A stretch of 64,000 nt of DNA from the NCBI GenBank assembly GCA_947462335.1, contig OX381717.1, forward strand, positions 15,615,166 through 15,679,165, read 5' to 3'. The notes below the pieces were generated by a model. That model worked only from the letters and a program-made list of their open reading frames with translations. It did not search any database and had not been told where the DNA came from. This stretch comes from Harmothoe impar. Its lineage: Eukaryota; Annelida; Polychaeta; Phyllodocida; Polynoidae. Of this stretch, positions 53,488-64,000 are shown in pieces. The first letter of the stretch is position 1. The number at the start of each line of letters is the position of its first letter. The position numbers and the translations under genes are program-made.

Positions 53488-56400
53488 ATGTCAATTCTAA
53501 AATTCCACAGGATTACTTCGCTGGTCCAATACAAACACTGGATCATCAACATAATTATCTTGGGAGCTTGTCTTAATTTTGCTATCCAAGTCATCCTTAG
53601 TTTTACAAGTGTCTATATCTCATACTCTGCTCAGCAGCTGCAGAGACAGGATGATCTGAATGAACGCTCTATGCCAGATGTTGGGCCTCCTGTCAATGTT
53701 CAACATGAGGCACTTCTACATCTCCCAGACACTGCACTACTAGATGTGGATGTGGCACACAAGGTGAGGATTTGTAATTAAACAGATATCTGTTGAATGA
53801 CACATAGAGTTCTAGGAGAATTCATTTAAACACTGTCCTAAAGATTAGCCCTTTAAATGTAACTGTAATCTAATTTGTGTAATGTTGTATGGCCCAGGTC
53901 CTGAATAAATAGCCAGTATTAAGGCTATATTGTCAAAGTTGAGTTTATTGTGTGTTAATTCCAGTGGTCACATATTTTATGAAATAATATAGCAATTATG
54001 ATAAAACAATTCCTGGATATATTCCCTTTGAATTCCTTTGCTTTATAGGGTTATTTTATTTACCTATGATACATCTTTGAGTGCTAAAAGCTGACGTCTG
54101 CCATGCAATATAACAATATCATTTGTGCTGTATCTCTTTTTCTTATGTCCTCTTTACAGTTACTCCTCAAAATTGTTCTGCATGATAGGACCTTCAATAA
54201 AAGGAGTAATTTGGAAAAGCTTTTAACAGCTGCTAAATTTATAAACCATCAATATCAAGTAGCCTCAACATTGAGAGAACAGTTTGCTGAACACACGCAA
54301 AGAAATAACTTTCTCGGACACGTGTTTCTAGTTGAGAATGGAATGACACAAAATGATACAATGGCGAAAATCAATGATATGGAAGCAAGAGTTACATTAA
54401 CAGTAACTGAAAAACTCACCCTAAGAAATGCGACACCAATGATTTTTAACATGAGCAATCACGAAATCACAAAGAGAGTTGTCATACACAAGGGGTGGGT
54501 GAACTTTATTTGTTCTCCATTTAATCAGCCTTGGTCTTAACAATTCCATAAAACAACTGTCTCTACATGAGAATAAAGCCTGTAATATATCAACTTAATT
54601 CTTTTCCGGTTTGCACACTGTCTTGATGTAATGTTCCATTTTGTTGTAACGCTGCATGAATGCAGCTCTGGTGACTAATTCCCCTTGGTGCTGCATTGGA
54701 TTTCATCACTCAAGGCCATAAGCTGACCATTTGTGCCCCGTTTTAACGAAATGGGTCGGAAGTCACACATTAAAAATGTTATGATATTGCCATATTCATT
54801 TACAGCTCATCAAGAGCTTTCATTTGGTATGTGACATGTAGTATATTGGCAAGTTTTGGCCCTTTGACGATATTTTTGATACTCTTTTGTTGAATTAAAA
54901 GAGAATTAATTCAAATGAGATAATTGACATTTAAATTAGATATTATCTATATAATACAATACAACTATAAATCCTATGGCCATCATTTTGGGAATAACGG
55001 GAGTTGAAATCTGATATGCAACTTAGTACTCCAGAAGATAACTATTCATATGTTAGAAAAAAAATCAAAAAATCATTTTTCAAAAATTTAATTTTTTCCA
55101 CCCTATACTACTTTAACGGCCTATATCTAGGCTCCTCAAAGTGTGACTTCCGACCCATTTCGTTAAAACGGGTCACATTTATCCTAATTGTTTAATTACA
55201 TGAAATATATTTCTGGGATTAAGTTCCAGACTAGAATGGAGGACTGCACTCAATGAAGTTGACTGTATCTAAAATTGCTGAAATTATTTTTTCCAGTGAA
55301 GATTTGAAGCCTTATCAAGTTTTCCAAAATAAAATATCTTCACGAGAATTGTACCAGAAGGATGACCCAGTTATTGATGAGGTGCTCAGAGACTTGAAGT
55401 ATGAGGAAATAAATTCAAGTAGGCAGAAAATGTTCAAAATATAAACAGTATATGCCTCATGAGAAAAGCCTTAGAGTTGAGAAATTCGTTGGAAACTTTT
55501 TCATAGATGTATTTATTACAAATTGATCAGTCTTTGTGAAAACTTTTTCATCCCACAGGATATTGGTCCTACAGATTTTTACTGGCTATATTTTTGAACA
55601 AGCAGATACCCACATATCTCACAATTTATTCGTTTAAACATAAAAGCTCAACATGTGACTTGACATTTGGTCCTGATACATTTGTCAATCTCTTGAACTG
55701 GGGGCATTTTAGGCATATCTTTTGAAAAGACAGATCAAAATGAGATATGCATGTACTATTCTTGTGCTGTTGAATTTGCCATGGTATTGCTTGAAATTCA
55801 AGTTATTGCTTGGATGACAGTATTAAAACACTACTTTACAACTGTTTTAGCTAAGACAGAGTACCGTAAATTGGGCACTCAGCTGTTGATAACCTTGGTG
55901 TTTAAAAATGGTGCAAAGGCGATGTTCAAACCTCAAAGGTCAGCTTTTATTTCTACCACTTCACTTATAGAGCAGTTATTTCTGAATGATGACACAAAAC
56001 ATACTAACTATGGATGTCAATGACATCTGACGTATTATCGATCAATTATTGATCTTTGTGAATTATTGACATGCATAAGTGTATATATATAAGTATTGCA
56101 ATATCATATTAAAACTATTGACTACATCTATTTATTGCCTTAAAAACCTGAGAAAAATAGGAAAAACAAATGTTTATGGTAGCTGAACCATAGTTCTATT
56201 ATTTTCACTGTCTATCACTGGGTGTAGGCACATTCAAGTACTTCTGAGTTGAGTTTGAATTTGTATTTTTAATTAGGCTAATGAAATGGACTTTTTAAAG
56301 AGGCAAATTATGTAAATCATGGAAACTCACAGTACGTCATAGAGGCATTTTCAGAACAGGAAAACAAAGTTGCTAAACACATCTTTTATACTTGAGAGAA

Positions 56401-59400
56401 CAAATGTGTTATAAACATGGTGTCATGTCAGATTTGGACGCCTCTTGAGAGGGGGACCAAAAAAATGGCACCACTTTTTAGAGGAATAGCCAGCGCGTTA
56501 TTATAGCACAAAGTTTCAACCTGCCTAGGGGGGGACTGAAAAGATGTTGACCCCTTCCATGGGAGGGACCAAAAGAATTTCAACCCTATTGCACAAAAAT
56601 ACACCCCCCCCCCGTTGTTAAAAAAAGAGCACTCCCTTACATGGTCTACTGATAAAGGCTCAAAAAGGAATCTTGTTAAGAATTGCCCAAAATGCTTTCT
56701 GTATGTGCTACCTATTTCATTTTTTCTCATTCCGTAACATCCAGCTCATAATTAAACTTATGATTAGATTTAGGCTAAATTTACTACTTCTGCAGAGCAT
56801 GCTATAATTCTAACTGAGCAAATACACTATAAAACTATACCTGGGCCGCATGGTACCTTGTTGTTAGGACATAATTGCCGATCTACAAATATGATATTAT
56901 ACTAGCATTTGAAATCTGTATCTCACATATAACCCGCACTCTGACTTTGGAAGAACCCTACCCTATAACCCCCACCAGAGGTCTGCAAATTGTGATTTTA
57001 GTACTGTAAAATACAGACAAAAACCAGTGTATTACCAGCACCTAGACCTTGTAAATTTTGTAAAACAAGCACTGGGGGTTTGTTTCGCATATAACCCGCA
57101 GGTTATCCGCGAGAATTTACAGTATATCACTTTAAGGACTCGATCAACGTTCATTTTTGTAATTATTTGCAATTTTCGTATGTGTATACTTTGGTCCCTT
57201 TCTGTTTAATCCAGACATATTATACACCATTGCAAAGGGAAAATTCTATTTATCAGATTTTTCCCAAAATTATGATTTTTGTTATATTTGGGACCTTTTT
57301 CTTCCAAAAACGTTCTTTTTGGGGTTACTTTGCTTCTAACATGGTTACAGTACAGAAATAAGGTATATAATGCATGTTTAATGATCAGAAATTTATCTGG
57401 ACATGATTATGCAGAGCGTTTTTTTTTCTTTAAGAGATATTCCAATTATTAAGCTCTACAGGACATTCCAAAGTTCGAATTTTACTACTTTTCCAGAAAA
57501 ATCCCAAATTTTAGTGTACTACCTTATTTCAAATAGGTCTGGAGACCTTAATAATTGGAATATCTCTTAAAGAAGAAAAACAGCCCCCAATAATGATGTC
57601 AAAATTCATTTCCAATCCCTAGACATGTACTTTATATTTTATTTCTACCCGGTAACTATGTTGGAAGCAAAAAAGAACGTTTTTGTTCCAAAAACATTCC
57701 AAATGTTTCAAAATTGTGTATTTTGGAGAAAATGTGAAAAATATCAGTTTTGCAGTTACAATGATGTAGAATAATGTATACCTATGTCAATCATGGTTAA
57801 AATAATGTAGGATAAAGCAATATTTCTGCCAAACGTCTATAGAGTCCTTAAGTGTACATAGAGTGCTACGATCTGTCATTTGTTTCAGATATCCTTATAC
57901 ACAAGGTACTATTACCAACAACAACTTCCACCTAGACCCAGAGAGACCTGAGGCTGAAATAGCAGGATTCCACCTGGACAGGTCAGCGCTATTGTCAATG
58001 GTTATCAAGCCTTTAAGAATGAAACAGTGCTTAAATCCACCATGCCGTCTGGCAGAGTGATGCATATATGCTGCCCTTGCAAGTGTCATGCCAGAGCTAC
58101 ATTCATACATCATCCGGCCCTTATAGGGTTGTTATCACAACTTAACCAATGAAGCAGCCTCTTAAAAGAATGGTTTCTGATATTATCATGCTGTAACCTG
58201 GTCAAGTCCTGGGCTCAGCAATGGGCCGGCATTCAAGAAACATACTCAAAACTGCTAGGTTACATATATGTTGAAAAGGAAAATTTATGATATAAAATAA
58301 TGATAAAAACAAAAGCATGGGTTACCCTAAGATATTCTACATTGACTACAGAATCCTTTGTCATTAGTTATCAACCCTTTAAGGACTGCATATTGCCTAA
58401 AATCCACTATGTTATTACATAGACATGTCCATATATCCCTTGTCAGTGTGATGCATGAATACAGCCTTGAACTGACATTGCCAGTGCTGCATCCATGTAA
58501 AATGACATCCATATGAGGTTGAGACATTGCCAAATGGTCAGTAGAATGCACCCCTACATTACTACTGAGTTACTCGCTGGCACTGCATTGGTGCATTGTG
58601 ATGCCAAATCTTGTTTTCAGACAATACACCCTCTTTTAAAGGTTAAATGCATTTATAACTAAAGCATCAAAATATCAGAATGAACTGGTTTCTGATTTTA
58701 GACAGCTGTGAACAGGTCAAGTCTTGAGTATGACTGGCTGGTCATACTAGAAACAAACTGAAATGGCTTGGTCTCCTAACTCACAAGTGGAAAATTAATA
58801 ATGTAGTTCTGTAAAAAAAATTGATAATGCTTTATAACCTAATGAAAGGGCTGCATGTTTTATCAATCCAAAGTCTTTTGCTGTGCATTCTGGACATAAA
58901 CAATCCACAGGGGGTATATAGCCTAGGGCACGTCGTGACTATGACCTCTTGAAACCTTGGTAATAGGTGAGTACTGCAACGTCAAACACATCAAAATTAA
59001 TACTGTATAATAATGATAAAGCCTGCATTGTTTCTGATACTCTAAGATATTCTACATTTATCGCAGAATCCTTGGGTTCCGCAGAGTCCCACCATCAGTC
59101 GGTGGCCATGTAAACATTACCAAGGATATCCTGCCATTTCTGTCGAAACAAAATAGGAGTCTAGTATACAGTTCACCTTGTAAGTATGTGTATATTAACT
59201 AAAAACAGATATAGCCTGAGAATTGGTCAAGTTTAAGTGGTGTGTTGGGGATCAGTTCTTCTGTGTCATGAAGGTAGGCTTGCTCCCCTCTGTAGATCAA
59301 AGCAGCAATAAAGGGTAACTTTTTAGAAAAGCTGTTGATGAAGTTGTTGAGTAATTTTAAAGTATGACTAACAAAGATGTCAATGTACCCTCAAATCCTG

Positions 59401-61585
59401 CATTCTAAAATAAGCTTTTCGAAATATAATTATTATGATTTTCTGATATGAGATGTTTGCAAACAAAACTTAAAACTACTTGATATTCTACATATGTGGT
59501 TTCCCACCAGCTGGCAACCTGTGCTTTACAGGATATTGTAGGAACTACTGTAACACCAAATATGCCTTCTGTGGAAATGGAGATTTACTCCCAGGATCAC
59601 TCTCTCAATTTATCCCAGTGAAGGTTTGTTTCTCTTTTGCCAAAAAATACAGTAAAATCAACTTGTCATGTCCTCTGCCAATGAAATAGAGAATGACTTC
59701 TTTAACATTTTAATGGTATTACATTGCTCTTTGTGATCAGAAGTGCAGCCCTGGAGAGTAGACTAGCCATGGCTGCATAAATGCATCATGACAACAAAAT
59801 CATTAAATTACCATGTGGCCCCTAAAGAGTTAAGATACATCATATACATTGAACGTTTTTTAACTGACTGCTATTTTTGATTGAAGGGGTTGAGACATTT
59901 CAAATATCGATGGAAACGAAACATTATTGTAAGAAATCAGAAAAAGATGAAGAGGAATCTGTCAGACTACTGTCCAAATAATGGAAGACATATAAATCAG
60001 AGGAACGCTATTTTACTGTTAGACATGACAGACTATGCTATCTTTGATTTCTTAATTGGTAAGTCAGATAAGTTTGTTAATTTTATGTCAATAAATGTAT
60101 ATTCTGATGATAAACACTCGTATACAGCAATCATAGAAATAGCTTGTGGATGAAATACACATTTATAAAAGGCACTTTGCCAAATGATTCATTATTAGGT
60201 AAATAAAAGTTTTATATAAATCTTCCCATAATTGAGAAATATTCTATCCCAAATTTTCCAGAAGTTGTCAAACCAGTAAGATTGTAATGCACTGATGCTG
60301 TGGGAGAATGCTATATGTAGCCCCTTTTAACAAAATGGGTCGGAAGTCCCATATTTAGAATGTTGTCATTGTCATATCAGTGTACAGCCCATCAAGAGCT
60401 TTCATTTGATATATGACAAGTAATATATTTGCTAATAATTACTCTTGGGCAGTATTTTTTAAATTGTTTGTTGTTGAATCAAATGGAAATTAATTAAAAT
60501 TGGATAATTAACATTCAAATTAGATATAAACTATATTGTGAGGGTCGTGAAAGGATGAAACAAACACAGGTTCCATATTCTGTTTGAATGCAACAGGCTT
60601 GTATATTCAGGTAGTATTCAAACAGATGCAGAAATAACCACAAGTATGCAAAGTATAATGATCACGGCCATTCAGGGCAAAAATAGATATTATTGTTCAA
60701 CTAGGTTGGCTCAAAGCAAGGTTTCAGCATAGGCTTAGTCGAAGTCCAACTAGGCTGTTTCTAAGGTCTGCTTCAGTATAGGCTGGTTCAGAATATGAAG
60801 CAGGGGCTGTAGGGGCCCCCAGAGTTATGAATGTTGGGAAGAGGTGCATACTTGGTCTTAGCTCAACCTCGAGTATGCCAGAAGATAACTATGCATATCT
60901 TAGAAAAATGTCAAAACTCATTTTTCAAAAAAGATTTTTTTCACATTGTGCTACTGAAAAGAGCCCATATCTCGGCTCTTAAAAGTGTGACTTCTGCCCC
61001 ATTTCATCAAAAAGGGTCACATATTGGAAGACCTTTCTGCGCAACACAGGGGTCAGCCACCTGAAGAATTGTTTTAAAAAAATGTAGAAACATAGAAATT
61101 AATTACAAAACGCCGAAATACAATACAATACAGCCATCTTCCATTCACCTCACTGTCTTCTCACGGGCAACATCTCCACCTTTTTCCCCACCCACCCACA
61201 CCTTATTTTCAATATTCTCAATATATCCTCTTAACATCCTACTCACAATATCCAATGATATACAAATAATACCACTACCTTATAGGCCTTGAATATAATC
61301 ACAATGTGATAACAATAAAAACCACTTTTAAAGATCAATTAATTCTTAACAAATAAAATGTGAATTTTGGTCACAAAAAAAAAGCAAATTATCCCATACT
61401 TATTAACCTGTGAGTAAAAGCCTCCCTCGTCAGATTTCTAAGACCTTGGTTATGAGAAACAATTTTTTTTTGATTGGCCTAATATACTTATATTCTATTC
61501 CAACCCCAGACAACAGTGACCGATATCTTATTGACTACATGTATTCATATCAAACGAGTTCTGTGTGTATGGACCAAGGCAGAGG
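53488..61585 (+). CDS. FAM20-like secretory-pathway kinase, 3' end not found
   Basis: Nine exons: 53488-53763, 54160-54494, 55297-55418, 55821-55938, 57889-57981, 59067-59179, 59511-59623, 59887-60058, 61510-61585; all GT-AG and phase-consistent, about 472 codons. Residues about 18-45 form a signal-anchor membrane helix (type II Golgi topology). Family signatures in order: GTQLLITLVF...MFKP (nucleotide-binding Lys region, end of exon 4), PEAEIAGFHLDRILGFRR (exons 5-6, with the Glu lost in the FAM20A pseudokinase retained), CFTGYC...C...C with PGSLSQFIP (exon 7), SDYC and FDFLI (exon 8), DNSDR and MDQGRG (exon 9, catalytic and metal Asp equivalents). FAM20 kinases phosphorylate secreted proteins or proteoglycan xylose. 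Odd points: DRY replaces the usual DRH, and Q replaces N after the metal Asp. The C-terminal 80-100 residues were not found up to 64000. Confidence 0.85.
54734..55175. repeat. MITE, GACCCGTTTTAACG family, in intron 2 of the FAM20-like gene
   Basis: 442 bp with ends CCCCGTTTTAACGAAATGGG and its inverse. The subterminal TCGGAAGTCACAC/GTGTGACTTCCGA also pairs. It is the cleanest of three copies in the window. Confidence 0.8.
57128..57854. repeat. 727-bp foldback element in intron 4 of the FAM20-like gene
   Basis: The ends CACTTTAAGGACTC and GAGTCCTTAAGTG are inverted. Pairing continues nearly to the centre (around 57490): CAAAAACGTTCTTTTTGG with its inverse near 57675, and AGAGATATTCCAATTATTAA with its inverse near 57555. 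The whole element is one imperfect palindrome ending 34 bp before exon 5. Confidence 0.8.
58035..58640. repeat. dispersed GCATGAATGCAGCC repeats in intron 5 of the FAM20-like gene
   Basis: Two diverged copies (58035-58130, 58371-58640). Between them, 58325-58350 resembles the acceptor region of the next exon (GATATTCTACATTGACTACAG at 58331 against GATATTCTACATTTATCGCAG at 59046), a partial duplication of intron sequence without the exon. Confidence 0.55.
60318..61020. repeat. MITE, GACCCGTTTTAACG family, split by an LTR
   Basis: Left end CCCCTTTTAACAAAATGGGT and right end ATTTCATCAAAAAGGGTCAC. It follows the 54734-55175 copy until about 60536, then resumes at about 60878 (CCAGAAGATAACTA). 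The intervening sequence is an LTR remnant. Confidence 0.75.
60537..60870 (-). mobile_element. LTR remnant, relative of the solo LTR
   Basis: It starts TGTGAGGGTCGTG on the plus strand and shares ACACAGGTTCCA, GTTTGAATGCAACAGG and TATTCAG with 29646-29760. It is shorter than that LTR and its right boundary is uncertain. It is inserted in a MITE within intron 8 of the FAM20-like gene. Confidence 0.6.
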
Positions 61586-63687
61586 GTAAGGAAAACCTAT
61601 TATCACTAAGTAGATACAGTCAGAACTTGATAAACCAGCCCTCAATTATCAACAGCATTTCCCCTAAAACTTTGCGTGTACGCCTAACTTGCAAATAAGC
61701 TGCCCCCTAACTCAGGAGAATCATACAAGCCTCTCAGAGCATCTGACTATGTTAACTTTAGCACTGTGGTATCCATTTAAAAACTTACGTATAAGCTGCA
61801 CCCTAACTTTGTCCTGATCCTATAAGCCGCACTGGTGATCTGACTTGTGTACTAGCCACAGCATGATACGCAAGGTTTACAGCAGTTCTCCTTTATTAAA
61901 TTGTCACATTCAATATCTATCATACTTTGTCTGCAACAGGACTGGATTATTGATGTCTGATTGTAGCAAAACATATTAAACACTGCATGAATGTTTGCAT
62001 TTAAATGAATTGAATATATGCTTAAATAAACACTTTAAGGTTGATCGCTACTCATTGAATATGGACTACTGCGCAGCTCTCTGCGCATATAGCTTAAAAT
62101 TGTCCGAATAGGCTAATATTGGCAGACTGGATCCATATACATATACACTGAGCCATATCCAAAAATTGGACAATTCCGTGCAAAATTGTGCATTTTATTC
62201 TACTTTAAATATTTTATATTTTTGGAGCCCGTGATATTTGATATTTTTAACATGAATTAGAATATTGGAATTATTTACCAATAAATCATTATCGAGATTG
62301 ATATAGATCTCATCACTGTGCTTCAAACAACCAAGAGTACAAAATATATACATTTTTTACCCCCATCCTTGGCCTTCAACCCATTATTTTGGCCTTTAAA
62401 TATGACCTTTAGACAGTTTTTGACCTATTTTTTTAACTTTGAAGGCCCAACACCCTAAAAATATGCGTGGGACCCCCTATCAAAATTACCTTTTTATGTT
62501 TTATGATCTAAACAATTTTTTGAGAAAGTAAAAAAAAAAGTCTATGGATCTTTTTTGCTATTTTTTAAAGCTTTTGTTTACAAATTTAGCATCAAATTTA
62601 ATCTATCGTCCTAGAACCACCACTTTTTTTTCACAATAGGGTTGTTTTTGGACCATAATTTTTTTCCCATTTAAGGACACAATATAGGATTATTCATGTC
62701 AAATATAACAATTATGTGGGCAGTGATTCAATAAGAAAAAAATCGTGAAAATTTTACATTTTTTTGTATTTTTTGCCAAAAATAGAAAATATTTTTTTCC
62801 ATTTTCTAATGATCTAAACTACCAATAGGCAAAAAATTGGGAAATTCTATGGTTGAAAAGTTAAGAGTAGCGATCAACCTTAAGCAAACTTAATGTGGGT
62901 AAATGCCACTAAAAGTCAGTTAAATGCCATTATGACCTCTCTGTGACATTAACATGGCATAGCTGAAGCAGCTTAAAGTGTTCCCTTCATGTATCTTTAA
63001 TTCAAACATTTATGCAATGAAACTTTGATGGATGAACAACATACACGCATCCATCTGACAATTTGATTGTAAGGGAATTACCAAACAGACCATGAGTGGG
63101 CATATCACAGCCATATGCTTATGAGTGGCCCTTCATAAGGGCCACAAGTAGGTCTATGGCTGGGATTTGCTCATTAGTTGTGTGTTTGTTTTATTTTACC
63201 TAGAATATGATAGTCATACCGATAAAACACTAATAAACATAACAAAACTTGGCAACTCCAGGCAAAAATCTGCAAAATCAGGCCGATCGTCGATTGTTTT
63301 TGCTCATAGTTCATCTCCTTGCCACTAGGTGTCTCCCCACTTTCTCAAAAGTTTATTGTCTAAAAACTAATTTCTAGTCCGATTTGCATGCTGTAAAATT
63401 TGATGTGTATGCGGGCATATCCTATCTATGATTTCCAATCGTTAAACTACCCAAAACATGCTGGTTCATGTGTATAAATCGGGAAAGAAATCGGCAATCG
63501 GCCATCGGTTTGAAAAGAATACACTTCACCATAGCAGCACTCTCATTGGCTAAGAAGTAGTCACGTGACATTCTAAATACACCCCCCCCCCCAGTCTAGT
63601 ACACTCTTGCCAATCACTTTGGGTATGGTTTGGGTCACCTGGATGGCTAATGCCACAGATCACCCTATATGGGTCCAGGCATCCTTG
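61586..63687. other. no gene seen
   Basis: AT-rich. It includes TATAAGCTGCACCCTAACTT-type MITE words (61780-61830) and long T-rich segments (62340-62830). The expected last FAM20-like exon was looked for and not recognised. Confidence 0.45.
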
Positions 63688-63996
63688 ACCTTAGGCCAAA
63701 TTAAAAAAAAGGTTTGTTTCAGGTAACATGGGAAGAAACTCTGGGGTCGGTAGGTCGGATTCTTTTTTGTTGTTGATTTTTTTTGATTTTTTTTTACAAA
63801 CATAAGATCGACCCCCAAAAAGTGTAAAAATGGGAAGATTTTTTCAAAACTTTTGTGAACCCAAAATTGACCCCAAAAAAAGTGTAAAAATGCAAAAATT
63901 TCTTCAAAATTGGATAAAAAAATGTAGGGTCGGCCCTGTTTAGGTAGGGTCGGTCGAGTGACCTGAAACAAACCTTTTTTTATTATTGGCCTTACC
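63688..63996. repeat. MITE with GGCC...GGTTTGTTTCAGGT ends
   Basis: The left AAAAAAAAGGTTTGTTTCAG and the right GACCTGAAACAAACCTTTTT are inverted, with GGCC/TTAGG just outside. The interior has GGGTCGGTAGGTCGG and CCCAAAAAGTGTAAAAATG direct repeats. Related in plan to 38674-39074. Confidence 0.7.
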
Positions 63997-64000
63997 CACA

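Noticed and set aside
56428..56730. 100-codon minus-strand frame
   Set aside because: It lies in a degenerate copy of the AGGGAGTGG MITE family plus a partial TTAAAGTGACATGG element.

Overview
The window looks like nuclear DNA of a marine invertebrate animal. Genes have short exons with GT-AG introns, and the introns are packed with inverted-repeat (MITE-like) families, non-LTR and Penelope-like retroelement fragments, LTRs, satellites and a Polinton/Maverick element. No bacterial operons, tRNA or rRNA genes or CRISPR arrays were seen. The species cannot be fixed from the sequence; the gene families fit a mollusc, brachiopod, cephalochordate or hemichordate.

Layout. Positions 1 to about 46,400 hold a head-to-tail array of secreted F-type-lectin-like (FTP, fucolectin-like) genes, all on the minus strand. 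Gene 1 has only its first coding exons in the window (629-1817). Gene 2 (6790-23662) and gene 3 (32074-42914) are each reconstructed here as nine phase-consistent coding exons, 488 and 492 codons. They encode a signal peptide, two FTP-like domains, and a Cys-rich C-terminal domain not recognised by name. An extra terminal exon without its upstream partners lies at 46136-46422. Flanking noncoding sequence is duplicated with the genes, so the array arose by segmental duplications of roughly 20 kb.

A Polinton/Maverick-type element (10910-20075) sits in intron 2 of gene 2. It has long terminal inverted repeats and an exact 6-bp target duplication. It keeps a broken protein-primed family-B DNA polymerase plus a BIR-domain (IAP-like) gene and one or two death-domain-like genes. 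It has been invaded in turn: a MITE lies in the polymerase gene, a satellite-cored Helentron-like element lies in the right inverted repeat, and a non-LTR retrotransposon tail lies inside that satellite.

Positions 46,400-53,400 are repeat-rich and hold two truncated non-LTR retrotransposons. From 53488 rightward on the plus strand is a nine-exon gene for a FAM20-like secretory-pathway kinase; its last exon or exons were not found in the window. The rest, including 24.4-27.7 kb and 61.6-63.7 kb, shows no convincing genes.

How the parts relate. The lectin-like proteins should be secreted. Gene 2 keeps a fucose-site-like His/Arg-x-Asp signature in domain 2 and gene 3 has lost it, which suggests paralogue divergence. 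The FAM20-like kinase would act in the Golgi lumen or on secreted substrates. The Polinton genes are an independent virus-like cargo.
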